Source: Bacteroidota bacterium (lineage in GTDB: Bacteria > Bacteroidota > Bacteroidia > Bacteroidales > F082). Taken from it: a stretch of DNA of 33,832 bases. Where the stretch lies: positions 1 to 33,832 of the forward strand of contig QIKE01000121.1 of NCBI GenBank assembly GCA_003232915.1, given 5' to 3'. Shown here one piece after another: positions 24,409 to 33,386 of the stretch (position 1 is its first letter; each line of letters begins with the position of its first letter). Under the pieces are notes generated by a model, which worked only from the letters and a program-made list of their open reading frames with translations, was not told where the DNA came from and searched no databases. A program made the translations under genes and the position numbers.

Positions 24409-25482
24409 ATGGAGATTATTGCCATTTTAAAACTAACGGGAATCATCACACTTTTTGTCTTGTCGATGATGCTTATCATTGAATACCTCAATGTATTATC
24501 GCATGGATTGTGGAGCAAAGGAATAGAAACGAGCCGTTTCAAGCAAGTATTTCTTGCTACTTTTCTAGGTATCATTCCCGGATGTCTCGGATCTTATACG
24601 GCTGTTTCACTCTATGTTCACAACATCATCAGGGTAGGAGCATTAGTAAGCACTATGATTGCCACATCGGGTGATGAGGCTTTTCTGATGTTTTCCATTA
24701 TCCCCGAAAAAGCAATTATCTTAAATATTATTCTGTTAATTATTGCATTTGCCGTTGGACTTATTGTGGATTATCTTTTCAAAAAAAAATCTGCTAAGTT
24801 TATTAGCAGCAAGCAGTTTCACCTTCATCAAATTCCTGAATGTAGTTGCTTTACCGGTCGCAGCATCCTTAGGCAACTTATTCAAATGACACCTACACGT
24901 GCACTGTTCCTGTTGTTTCTTGTGGCCTCGTTTATTGCCATATTTTTTTCAAGTAACCACGAAAATAGCACACTTCACCAAATTATATTGCTCGGCAATG
25001 CCACTAAAGAACCTGCACATCCCATCTTGATAAAAGTAACTTTTCTTTTGGTTTTGTTTATTTCGTTGTTTGTTGTATTATCGGTAAACGATCATTTTCT
25101 TGAAAAACATCTATGGGGGCATATTATTAAAAAACATTTTCTCAAAATATTTTTATGGACTTTTGGCACATTATTGTTTGTGGCTGCAATAAATCATTTA
25201 TATAATCTCAACGAAGTTATCGGCAACAATCTCTTCGTCGTATTGCTATTGGCCGTCCTGATAGGAATTATTCCCGAATCGGGACCGCATATGATTTTTG
25301 TTCTTTTGTTTGCCAACGGAACAATTCCTTTTAGTATTTTACTGGCCAGTTCCATTGTTCAAGACGGGCATGGTAGCCTTCCACTATTAGCCGAATCGCA
25401 AAAAAGTTTTGTAATAATTAAAGCCATCAATGTGCTTGTGGGCATTGTGGTGGGTGGCATTGCACTTCTACTTGGTTTTTAG
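24409..25482 (+). CDS. 10-TM putative heavy-metal exporter (ArsP_2-like)
   Basis: 357 aa with about ten membrane segments in two halves. FLGIIPGCLGSYTAVSLYVH with SMIATSGDEAF-type sequence (MIATSGDEAFLMFSIIPEKA) in the first half, and LIGIIPESGPHMIFVLLFAN with SIVQDGHGSLPLLAESQKSF in the second, form the inverted repeat of the ArsP_2/putative manganese transporter family. The linker carries a His/Cys stretch (HLHQIPECSCF) that could bind metal. The family is annotated as metal exporters without firm substrate. The divergent Rrf2 regulator 220 bases away suggests redox- or metal-dependent control. Confidence 0.82.
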   Translation: MEIIAILKLTGIITLFVLSMMLIIEYLNVLSHGLWSKGIETSRFKQVFLATFLGIIPGCLGSYTAVSLYVHNIIRVGALVSTMIATSGDEAFLMFSIIPEKAIILNIILLIIAFAVGLIVDYLFKKKSAKFISSKQFHLHQIPECSCFTGRSILRQLIQMTPTRALFLLFLVASFIAIFFSSNHENSTLHQIILLGNATKEPAHPILIKVTFLLVLFISLFVVLSVNDHFLEKHLWGHIIKKHFLKIFLWTFGTLLFVAAINHLYNLNEVIGNNLFVVLLLAVLIGIIPESGPHMIFVLLFANGTIPFSILLASSIVQDGHGSLPLLAESQKSFVIIKAINVLVGIVVGGIALLLGF

Positions 25483-26101
25483 ACGTAATTTTTTTTTACG
25501 TAAAAATATAATATATAAACGAGTAAAACAAATATATGGGGATCAACGTAATTAACGAAAATATACTATATATCTGTATGTGTTCTTTTTAGTATTATAT
25601 AAAAGGATTATAAATTTTAAGCGACTTTATACCCATTTGATATACAGGTTTTTACGATATATTTTTTTTAAGGTGTTTCGAGGTTCTGTTTCAAATTTTC
25701 AAGTTAGGTTAACACATCGAAAATATTAATTAGTACTCGGCAGAAAACGCCAATCTCTTCGTTGGACTCATGTTGAAGCACAATCATTTACTCAAGTAAA
25801 CTCCTGAACTTCAACATTTCGTCCGCCTCGACCTTGGCGCCTTCTGACAAGCACACTTGGAAATACGGTGTTTCTGTGTGGATACTAATTAGCACCAGCA
25901 AGCGACCACCTTTTTATATATTATCTATTCAAAAGGCGTCAAATTAGAGGCTCGGGAAGTTTTGAACTCTCATAGTTTAGAGGTAAATGATTAGTTTCAA
26001 AGGCAAGTGTAACAAAAAAGATTTCGTTTTCCGGCACGCACTCATCAACCAATTATTACTTTACAGAAAGACAACGGTCAAAAACCAGGGTATAATAAAG
26101 C
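25483..26101. other. intergenic region enclosing a structured RNA candidate
   Basis: About 620 bases without a credible gene. ACGTAA-T7-TTACGT (near 25484-25502) is a weak terminator-like palindrome after the exporter gene. The middle holds the folded element 25727-25891, listed separately. No TAnnTTTG box could be placed with confidence on either side of it. Confidence 0.5.
25727..25891. ncRNA. candidate structured non-coding RNA, three-helix fold
   Basis: A closing helix TAATTAGTA (25727-25735) / TACTAATTA (25883-25891), 9 bp perfect, encloses two arms. Arm 1: CAGAA (25741-25745)/TTCTG (25842-25846); CGCCAA (25748-25753)/TTGGCG (25834-25839); GGAC (25764-25767)/GTCC (25821-25824); TGTTGAAG (25771-25778)/CTTCAACA (25809-25816); TTTAC (25787-25791)/GTAAA (25796-25800). 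Arm 2: CACAC (25852-25856)/GTGTG (25876-25880) and GAAAT (25860-25864)/GTTTC (25870-25874). The element is also more GC-rich than its flanks. The long interrupted rod recalls 6S-like RNAs, the junction recalls 5S, but no family signature is recognised and the strand is not settled. The minus strand has a short frame through part of it (VEADEMLKFRSLLE). Confidence 0.55.
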
Positions 26102-27502
26102 TTATTCTATCCCGAATTTTTTCATTCGGCGGGTTAGCGCTTGCCAAGTAATATTCAGTAATTCAGCGGCACGAGTTCTATTTTCGCCTACTTTTTTGAG
26201 CGCAGCCATTATAACACGCTTTTCGTTTTCATCAAAGTCGAAGGAAGTAGGTTCGGCAAAATAATAAGCAGGTGTGGGATCGATATCGGGAAGTTCAGCA
26301 ATTTTTCCTTTTTGTAAAATCTTAAAATGCTCCTCCATAAGTTCTTCGCCTTCGCATAAAATCACTGCCTGTTCAACAAAGTTTCTCAGTTCACGAATAT
26401 TACCTGGGAAATCGTAAGAATTCAAGCGTTTAATAACATTTTCATGAAAAAAATTAACTGGTTTCGACATCTGTCCCGCATATAATTTCCTATAATGCTC
26501 AAGCAAAAGTGGAATATCTTCGCGACGTTCGCGTAAAGGGGGAATTTCTATTATAAAAATACTCAAGCGATGATAGAGATCGAGGCGGAATTTATTTTTT
26601 TCGGCCAGTTTTTCCAAATTGCGATTTGAGGCAGCAATAATACGTACGTCCACACTCTTGCTCTCGCGCGATCCCACCTTATGCACTTTTCGTTCTTCGA
26701 GAATACGCAACAACTTGGCTTGTTGACCGAGAGGCATATCGCTAATTTCATCAAGAAAAAGTGTGCCTTTGTCGGCAATTTCGAACCAACCTTTTTTATC
26801 ACTCTCGGCGCCGGTAAATGCACCCTTTTTATGGCCGAAAAACTCACTCTCGAACAAACTTTCGGGAACCGCAGAGCAGTTTACAGAATAAAATATATTT
26901 TTGCTTCTTCTCGAAAGATAATGAATACCGTGAGCAACGAGTTCTTTGCCGGTACCACTTTCGCCAAGCACTAATACGGACGTGTTATCGGCTTGGGCTA
27001 CTTTCGACATCATGCTTACAAGGTGTTGCAACTTCAAGCTGTTACCAATTAGTTGTGCGCCTATATTTTCAAGCAATTTTTGCGAAAGAATACTAATATT
27101 ATTTTTAGCCTGTTTCAGTTCATAAGTAAGTTTGATAAATCGCTTTGTTCGTGTAATGGCATTATCAATATCTACCAATCGAAAAGGTTTTTGAAAATAA
27201 TCGGTGGCGCCAAGTCGCATAGCCTCAATAACTGTGGCCATATCGCCGTGTCCGGAAATCATTATTACTTCGGTTGAAGGTTTTATATATTTTATTTTTT
27301 TCAAAACCTGCAAGCCCGACATTCCGGGCAACTTAATATCAAGGATAACAATGTCGATATTTTTGTTTTTCAATATAGTCAATGCTTCTTCCGGTTCTGA
27401 GGCTGTAAAAACCCGGTACTTCAGCCCTTCCAGGAACTCATTTATTTCATCAATAACTCTTTTTTCGTCGTCAACAACCAAGATGCTAATTTCATTTTTC
27501 AT
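26102..27502 (-). CDS. sigma-54-dependent response regulator (NtrC/AtoC type)
   Basis: 466 aa. Receiver domain 1-120 with D11, D12, phospho-acceptor D55 ([10 protein letters not shown]) and K105. AAA+ domain about 150-375: Walker A GESGTGKE (180-187), sigma-54-contacting GAFTGA (227-232), Walker B TLFLDE (247-252) and the arginine-finger region. C-terminal Fis-type helix-turn-helix ([20 protein letters not shown]). It opens sigma-54 promoters after phosphorylation. Its gene starts 10 bases after the kinase gene, so it is the cognate regulator. No clear -24/-12 target promoter was found inside the window. Confidence 0.95.
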   Translation of the reverse strand: MKNEISILVVDDEKRVIDEINEFLEGLKYRVFTASEPEEALTILKNKNIDIVILDIKLPGMSGLQVLKKIKYIKPSTEVIMISGHGDMATVIEAMRLGATDYFQKPFRLVDIDNAITRTKRFIKLTYELKQAKNNISILSQKLLENIGAQLIGNSLKLQHLVSMMSKVAQADNTSVLVLGESGTGKELVAHGIHYLSRRSKNIFYSVNCSAVPESLFESEFFGHKKGAFTGAESDKKGWFEIADKGTLFLDEISDMPLGQQAKLLRILEERKVHKVGSRESKSVDVRIIAASNRNLEKLAEKNKFRLDLYHRLSIFIIEIPPLRERREDIPLLLEHYRKLYAGQMSKPVNFFHENVIKRLNSYDFPGNIRELRNFVEQAVILCEGEELMEEHFKILQKGKIAELPDIDPTPAYYFAEPTSFDFDENEKRVIMAALKKVGENRTRAAELLNITWQALTRRMKKFGIE

Positions 27503-27512
27503 AATTTTTATT

Positions 27513-29741
27513 TCAATTTTTTACTAATGGGAATTCAATAGTAAAAGTAGAAAATTTGTTCAATTCGCTTTCGACAAATATATCTCCTTTCATCTCTTTT
27601 ACAATACCATAAGAAATAGACAAACCAAGACCTGTACCCTTTTCTTCGTTTTTAGTTGTAAAAAACGGGTTAAACACATTAAGAATAACCTCGGGAGGTA
27701 TACCGATACCGTTATCTTTGATCACGATTTTAGCTTTTTCGTTGTCACTGAAGCATTTAATTTCTATACGTTTTCTGAAACCACCTGTTTTCCCGATTTT
27801 TTCTTTTTCTTCAACGGCATATTTTGCATTTGACAAGATATTAAGAATTACTTGCTCAAGGCGATATTGATTTCCTAGCGTAAACAACTCATTTTCGCTG
27901 TATTTGATTTTTAGCTCAATTTCGTGGTTCGAAAGCTGTATCCGAATCATAGATAAAGCATTTTCAATTACAGCGATAATGTCTATCTTGTCGAAAACAG
28001 TGAACTCTTGATCTCTCGAAAAGATACGGACATGTTGAATGATTTGATTGATACGGTCGATATCCTTAAATAGATAATCGAATTTTTTTCGTATGTATGT
28101 CTTATTAATGGAGGGATCGCTTAATTTCATTAAAACATTATCAAGGCCCATAGAAATACCCACGAGAGGTTGATTAATTTCGTGCGCAAGGCCGGCAGCG
28201 AGTTCGCCCATCGACTCCAGTTTCGACTTTTGCATCAGCATTTGCTGCTGCTGTTTTACAAAAGCAATTTTTTCCCTAATACGCAGTTCAAGATTTTTGT
28301 TAAGTTGGTTGAGGCTTTCTTCGGCATTTTTTCTTAGGCTGATGTCGGAAATAAAAATCAAATATGAATTTTCGTTATCCCATATAATCTCATTACTTTT
28401 TATTTCAGTCCACTTTGCATTGCCATTTTTTGTAATAATCTGTACGTCCAATGTCAGGCATTTTACATCGTAGTTTTTCAACTCGAAACATTTTTTAACT
28501 CTATTGCGTTGCTTTCTATGAATAAAAACAGAAAGAGGTTTCCCTATCATATCTTTGGGTAGGTAGCCAAAAATATCTACTGTTTTAGGATTTACGAGGA
28601 CGATAATTTCATTAAGGATAAGCAGAATACCGCTATTTGCATTTTCGAATATCAGGCGGTATTTTTCTTCGCTATCACGCAAAAGGAGTTCGGCCATTTT
28701 TCGCTCGGACACTTCCATTTCCAATTCGTGCGTGCGTTTTTTTACCCTTTTTTCTAAAGAGGCATTCAATTCGAGCAATTCCAGTTCCACATTTCGCCGG
28801 TAAATGGCAGCGCCTAGGTTATTAGCAAGCGCTTCGAGAGCTTTTATTTCAGCATCAGACCATGCTCTTTCGTTTACGCAATCATCAAGGCCGATAAACC
28901 CCCACCACTTTTGATTGACGAAAATCGGAATAACCAAAATAGATATAATATTTTGAGAATTAAGAACTTGCCGTAGTTCTTCCGAATTAAAATCATCCAC
29001 TAAGCCAACAACATTTCCCCCATTTTGCATAATGCTAACCCATTCGGTCATTATATGAGAGTCAAGAGGTACATGTTGCAAATCGGGATTGTTAATTTCT
29101 GCAGTTATTTCTTTAGCCGTCCATTCATAAATTTGACTAGTATATTTTTGCTTGCCTTCTTTAAAATTATGAAAAATATACACTCTCGACGATTCGGTGG
29201 CCAAACCAATAGATTTCAAAACGGGATTTACGTTTGAACTATTAAAGCCATGGTGAAAAAATGAAGCTGTGGAATAAGCCAGTGTTCGTAAAATAGCGTC
29301 GCTTTTCATCCGTGCATGTTCAGCTTCACTACGTTTTTTTTCTTCCTCCTCCATTTTCCATTCTAAAGTAATCTCTTCTACCTGTTCTTCTATTAACGAT
29401 AATATTTTTTTTGAATCAAAAGTTTTGAGCATATATCCTTTCACGCCCAATTCGATGGCCGAAAATAAATAGCGCGATTCGTTATATGCCGAAAGAATAA
29501 GGAACCGGACTTTTTTATCTTTGCGACGAATCTTGCGAATCATATCTAAACCGTTCGTCACCGGCATCTTAATGTTGGTAATTATCAAATCGGGTTTGTA
29601 TTTCTCATACATATTATAGCCCTCTTCACCATTGGCAGCAAGATATAATGTTTCGACTTTCATCTGCAGAATATGCTGATAAACACTTCGTAACACAAGG
29701 TTATATTCAATAAATAATAAAGATATGGGCAGTTTTTTCAT
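27513..29741 (-). CDS. histidine kinase with N-terminal degenerate receiver, GAF and PAS domains
   Basis: 742 aa, no membrane segment. Residues 1-125: receiver fold, but the acidic pair is E12-Y13 and the phospho-acceptor position is N56 (LIITNIKMP) where active receivers have Asp; S84 and K106 remain. Coiled linker 125-150; GAF domain about 155-318 (VIPIFVNQKWWGFIGLDD-like sequence); coiled coil 318-355; PAS about 355-470 (ENANSGILLILNE, ITKNGNAKW); coiled coil; HisKA with H520 (GLAHEINQP); HATPase with N-box ILNILSNAK, DNGIGIP and GTGLGLS. It would phosphorylate the downstream regulator. The N-terminal receiver cannot accept phosphate by the normal route, so it probably acts as a binding or allosteric module. 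Confidence 0.92.
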   Translation of the reverse strand: MKKLPISLLFIEYNLVLRSVYQHILQMKVETLYLAANGEEGYNMYEKYKPDLIITNIKMPVTNGLDMIRKIRRKDKKVRFLILSAYNESRYLFSAIELGVKGYMLKTFDSKKILSLIEEQVEEITLEWKMEEEEKKRSEAEHARMKSDAILRTLAYSTASFFHHGFNSSNVNPVLKSIGLATESSRVYIFHNFKEGKQKYTSQIYEWTAKEITAEINNPDLQHVPLDSHIMTEWVSIMQNGGNVVGLVDDFNSEELRQVLNSQNIISILVIPIFVNQKWWGFIGLDDCVNERAWSDAEIKALEALANNLGAAIYRRNVELELLELNASLEKRVKKRTHELEMEVSERKMAELLLRDSEEKYRLIFENANSGILLILNEIIVLVNPKTVDIFGYLPKDMIGKPLSVFIHRKQRNRVKKCFELKNYDVKCLTLDVQIITKNGNAKWTEIKSNEIIWDNENSYLIFISDISLRKNAEESLNQLNKNLELRIREKIAFVKQQQQMLMQKSKLESMGELAAGLAHEINQPLVGISMGLDNVLMKLSDPSINKTYIRKKFDYLFKDIDRINQIIQHVRIFSRDQEFTVFDKIDIIAVIENALSMIRIQLSNHEIELKIKYSENELFTLGNQYRLEQVILNILSNAKYAVEEKEKIGKTGGFRKRIEIKCFSDNEKAKIVIKDNGIGIPPEVILNVFNPFFTTKNEEKGTGLGLSISYGIVKEMKGDIFVESELNKFSTFTIEFPLVKN

Positions 29742-29767
29742 TCTGTGTATTATAAAAGGCTAAATTA

Positions 29768-30985
29768 TTAATTTTTTTTCTCTCCCGCAAATATAGCCAC
29801 ATCAAGATAATTTTCGAAAGGTACCAACGGACACGACCACCGATGGGAATATGCACAATATGGGTTGTAGGCTTCGTTGAAATCAATATAAGCAGAATCG
29901 GATGAAGGAATGGGCATATCAAGATAACGCCCTGCAGCATAAGTTGTTTTTCCGGAAGTTAAGTCGCGAAAAGGAACAAAAAGTAATTTACTAAATTCGG
30001 GACGAACAAGATTAGCCATATTCTGATAAGCGGTGAGTTGACATAAGGTATCACGAACTTTAAAATTGAGATGGGCATAAATCCTGTATTCCGGTTTACG
30101 TTCGGTGTTGGTGGGCATTGCGAATATTTGTTGCGAAGTATCAATACTAACCGCAACTTTTATTCGATAGGCGGGATCAACAGGATAGTACGATAAACCT
30201 GTAAAATGTTTTAAATCAATCTTGTCGATAGGCGAACGCAAACTGTCGGCATACTCTTTATCTATTGCTTTTCGCTCGCTAAGTAGTTTGTCAACATAAC
30301 GTCCTAAGAAAATATTTTGTCGGTATTGCCTATAATCGGGATGAAAGAAAAAACAAACCCACAGATAGGCTACAAACTCATTACTAACGGTTCGGAAGCC
30401 TTTGGAGGTTCGCCAAAAATGCTTAGAATCGTAAGTATCGTCTTCGCCGGCAACAATGCCAATCCGGTAAGCATCGCCAAAAGCTAAATCGAACATACGT
30501 TTAGTACGTTTCGAATGAACACCCACAGAGTATATCATCAAACTTTTTGGCCACCGCGGGTGTTGCTCAAAAATCATTCGAGAGGCAACAGCTGTATTGT
30601 AAGTTCTATTGATGTAGATGTTTGAAGGTATCGAAGCCTCAAAAATAGTATCTTTAAAACCGAAGGAGTGTAAAACACTGGCAGCAAGCGGTGCAGTATT
30701 ATCAAAACGAGCAAAATTGTGCCGTTGTCGTAAGGGTATGCCAGTAACAATCAAGTGCTTAAAATGATTTTTACGATAATAATTCAAGGCATTTTTCAAA
30801 GCGTAATCTTCTACCCAGCCTTCGACAATTAATGTTTTTGTTGCTACCGCCTTCTCAATGGTTAAAAAACGATAGACGTTGGCTATCCATAAATACAGTA
30901 TCAAAGCAAACAACAAAACAACGGTAAAATAACCAACAGCCGTCAACCTAATACATTTTTTTCTTACAAATAGCCTGATTTTCAT
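29768..30985 (-). CDS. DUF218-like (YdcF/SanA) domain fused to DUF1684
   Basis: 405 aa. An N-terminal membrane helix (about 16-38) anchors the protein. Residues about 45-200 resemble the DUF218/SanA/ElyC fold: KTLIVEGWVEDYALKNALNY, HLIVTG, INRTYNTAVASRMIFEQHP and MIYSVGVHSKRTKRMFDLAF. Residues about 265-405 match DUF1684: FRDLTSGKTTYAAGRYLDMP, DFNEAYNPYCAYSHRWSCPL and a final AIFAGEK. DUF1684 has no settled role; DUF218 proteins are linked to envelope polysaccharide processes. Combining the two is unusual to me. It starts an apparent operon, with the kinase gene 26 bases downstream, so it may sense or modify something in the envelope for that system. Confidence 0.78.
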   Translation of the reverse strand: MKIRLFVRKKCIRLTAVGYFTVVLLFALILYLWIANVYRFLTIEKAVATKTLIVEGWVEDYALKNALNYYRKNHFKHLIVTGIPLRQRHNFARFDNTAPLAASVLHSFGFKDTIFEASIPSNIYINRTYNTAVASRMIFEQHPRWPKSLMIYSVGVHSKRTKRMFDLAFGDAYRIGIVAGEDDTYDSKHFWRTSKGFRTVSNEFVAYLWVCFFFHPDYRQYRQNIFLGRYVDKLLSERKAIDKEYADSLRSPIDKIDLKHFTGLSYYPVDPAYRIKVAVSIDTSQQIFAMPTNTERKPEYRIYAHLNFKVRDTLCQLTAYQNMANLVRPEFSKLLFVPFRDLTSGKTTYAAGRYLDMPIPSSDSAYIDFNEAYNPYCAYSHRWSCPLVPFENYLDVAIFAGEKKN

Positions 30986-31455
30986 TCTGTAAACTATATT
31001 TCCGTAACCTAAATCCCCTGATGATTGAACTCTTTAAAAAAAAATTGTGGGTAAAAATACAATTTATTCCCACTCACGTAATATGGAAAACCTTTCTGCC
31101 AAGATCGATGTACAATCAAAACCGGTAGTTGGCAACAAGTTATTACTTTCTTTTTTCGTACAATGCTCGAAAAATCTTCCAAATAACAAATTAAGGGTAC
31201 TTGATGCATTTTAATAGCATTTTATCGAAGATATCGGCGGGATATTGAAACTTGTAAAATTTGTAATACAGAGCTAACAGCTTACAATAGAGATAATTAT
31301 GCAGATAAAACGATAAGAAAAAAGTACAAAAAAATTTTACAACTTTTCAGTAAGCATATAAAACATAAATGGTTCTTACTTCTGTCAAGTACAATATTCG
31401 GTACTTAATGCAGCTATTGCTGCGTACAATACTAAATTGTTGTGCATTTAAGAAT
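30986..31455. other. intergenic region with small palindromes
   Basis: 470 bases without a credible gene. GTGGG (31047-31051) and CCCAC (31069-31073) flank a near -7 box (TATTTTTA on the minus strand), 60-90 bases upstream of the DUF218-DUF1684 gene, and may be its promoter/operator. AAGTAC...GTACTT (31387-31406) and GCAGCTATTGCTGC (31410-31423) are small hairpins downstream of the DUF1858 gene and may contribute to its termination. Confidence 0.4.
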
Positions 31456-31722
31456 TTAAGTAATTTTTTTTATCTTTACTTTTGATTGTGGAATCTCTTC
31501 ATATTTTCCGTTAGCAGCAAGTTGCTGCATTTCTCTTACAAATTCTTCTACGTCATTATTGGCAAAATCTTTTTCTTTAGCAGCTTCTTCGAGAGTTCCC
31601 CATATAGGTTCGCCACACATAATACAACGGATACCTTTTTCCATTAAATACTTTACCGAAAAGGGATAATTATCTACCAACTCTTCAATTAAAATATCTT
31701 TTGTGATATCAGGTTTTGTCAT
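31456..31722 (-). CDS. DUF1858 (ScdA N-terminal-like) redox protein
   Basis: 88 aa, cytoplasmic. ITKDILIEELVDNYPFSVKY, then GIRCIMCGEPIWGTLEEAAK with CxxC at C33/C36 is the DUF1858 signature, seen alone or at the N-terminus of ScdA/RIC-type di-iron repair proteins and other redox proteins. The C-terminal third is Lys-rich. The CxxC suggests thiol redox or metal binding. It lies on the same strand downstream of sucC after 127 bases; co-transcription is possible but an imperfect box (TATATTTTTA) precedes it. Confidence 0.85.
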   Translation of the reverse strand: MTKPDITKDILIEELVDNYPFSVKYLMEKGIRCIMCGEPIWGTLEEAAKEKDFANNDVEEFVREMQQLAANGKYEEIPQSKVKIKKIT

Positions 31723-31849
31723 CTACGTACTTTTTCGGTAAAAATATACAAACGCTATTTAATGTTCGCCACATTTCCTGAAAAAATTACAATCATAATA
31801 AAGTGCGGCATAAGCAACACCTTTTATCATTAAAATATTTTAAATACCA

Positions 31850-33040
31850 TTATTTAACAACTTCATTTACAAGCTGTGCGGCATCTTCGAGCAGGATAGC
31901 CGAATGAACTTTCAAACCCGATTTATCAATTAGATTTTTGCCTTCTTCGGCATTGGTACCTTGCAAGCGAACAATGATAGGGACATCAATTTCGCCAATA
32001 TTGTGATAGGCATCAACGATTCCCTGAGCCACCCGATCGCAACGGACAATACCTCCAAAGATATTTACGAGGATAGCTTTAACACTCTGGTCTTTTAAAA
32101 TAATTCGAAAAGCCTGTTCTACACGTTTAGCATCGGCCGTACCTCCCACGTCGAGGAAGTTGGCAGGATCGCCACCCGACATTTTAATCATATCCATAGT
32201 TGCCATTGCTAAACCGGCACCATTGACCATACAGCCTACATTACCATTAAGTTTTATAAAGTTTAGGCCATACCTTCCGGCTTCCACTTCGGCGGGATCT
32301 TCTTCTTCCACGTCTCGCATTTCCACAATGTCTTTGTGGCGGAAAAGGGCGTTGTTGTCAACCACAACTTTCGAGTCGGCAGCATAAACTTTTCCATCTG
32401 CCGCTTTTATAACGGGGTTGATTTCAAAAAGGCTTGCATCCAAGCCAACGTATGCCTTATAAAGAGCATTGACAAATTTCACCATTTCCTTAAAGGCAAC
32501 ACCGTTAAGATTAAGATTAAAGGCTATGCGACGCGCCTGAAAAGCTTGTAATTCTACTTTAGGATCAATTTCTTCGATAAAAATCAGGTCGGGGGTTTCT
32601 TCGGCAACAGCTTCTATATTCATTCCTCCACGTGGTGAATACATCACCATATTATGTCCTTTACCACGATTTAAAAGAATGCTCAAATAATATTCTTCTA
32701 CTTTTCCGGGACCAGGGTAATAAATGTTTTGCTCTATCAAAACTCTTCTTACCAACTTGCCTTCTTTTTTAGTTTGCGGAGTAACCAAATGCATACCAAT
32801 AATTTGATCTGCATAGACTCTGACTTCATCAAGACTTTTGGCAATTTTTACACCGCCCCCTTTACCACGGCCACCCGCATGCACTTGTGCTTTTACAGCC
32901 CAGTTTTTAGAACCGGTTTGTTTTTGGATTTCTTTGGCAGCAGCCACCGCCTCATCCGGATTGTTGGCTACAATGCCAACGGGAACAGATACTCCATATT
33001 TTTTCAAAATGGATTTACCCTGATATTCATGTAAGTTCAT
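31850..33040 (-). CDS. sucC: succinate-CoA ligase (ADP-forming) subunit beta
   Basis: 396 aa, full length. The N-terminal MNLHEYQGKSILKKYGV, ATP-grasp residues with VKAQVHAGGRGKGGGVKIAK, ENPV-like FEINPVIKAADG (Mg2+/ATP), and the C-terminal CoA-ligase domain with NGAGLAMATMDMIKMSGGDP, FLDVGG, VNIFGGIVRCD and RLQGTNAEEG are all present. With SucD it makes succinate and ATP from succinyl-CoA in the citric acid cycle. sucD is not adjacent in this window. A TACTTTTG box lies 37 bases upstream. Confidence 0.97.
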   Translation of the reverse strand: MNLHEYQGKSILKKYGVSVPVGIVANNPDEAVAAAKEIQKQTGSKNWAVKAQVHAGGRGKGGGVKIAKSLDEVRVYADQIIGMHLVTPQTKKEGKLVRRVLIEQNIYYPGPGKVEEYYLSILLNRGKGHNMVMYSPRGGMNIEAVAEETPDLIFIEEIDPKVELQAFQARRIAFNLNLNGVAFKEMVKFVNALYKAYVGLDASLFEINPVIKAADGKVYAADSKVVVDNNALFRHKDIVEMRDVEEEDPAEVEAGRYGLNFIKLNGNVGCMVNGAGLAMATMDMIKMSGGDPANFLDVGGTADAKRVEQAFRIILKDQSVKAILVNIFGGIVRCDRVAQGIVDAYHNIGEIDVPIIVRLQGTNAEEGKNLIDKSGLKVHSAILLEDAAQLVNEVVK

Positions 33041-33386
33041 GCTATTAGTCTTTTAAAATTCTCAAAAATGAAAGCCCCAAAAGTATGACATTTATTGTAA
33101 TGCTTAGAAAAATAATGAATCCAAAATTATAAAATTAAAACAATTTTTTAAATGGCAACAAGAAAAGTAAAGTACCTCAGTCGGATCGATAAAAACATGC
33201 CAAACCTTCTGCTTTCATAAGCCAATCAAATTGATTTTATGTTCTTAGAAAGATAAAAACAGAGTAGCAGCTTGCCATTTATAATAAAACTTTTTTCCGG
33301 TTTATTGATGTTGCTTTCAACCGATTATGCCAGATAAGTGTGATTGTTGTTGACAACTTTTTGTTTGGAAGGCACAAAAAAATGCT
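33041..33386. other. intergenic region with a 10-base inverted repeat
   Basis: 346 bases, no gene. TAAATGGCAA (33149-33158) and TTGCCATTTA (33272-33281) are perfect complements 113 bases apart. The TACTTTTG box of sucC is at 33078-33085. Nothing else was recognised. Confidence 0.4.
33078..33085 (-). promoter_or_regulatory. -7 box TACTTTTG of sucC
   Basis: Exact TAnnTTTG match on the minus strand, 37 bases before the ATG at 33040. Confidence 0.6.
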
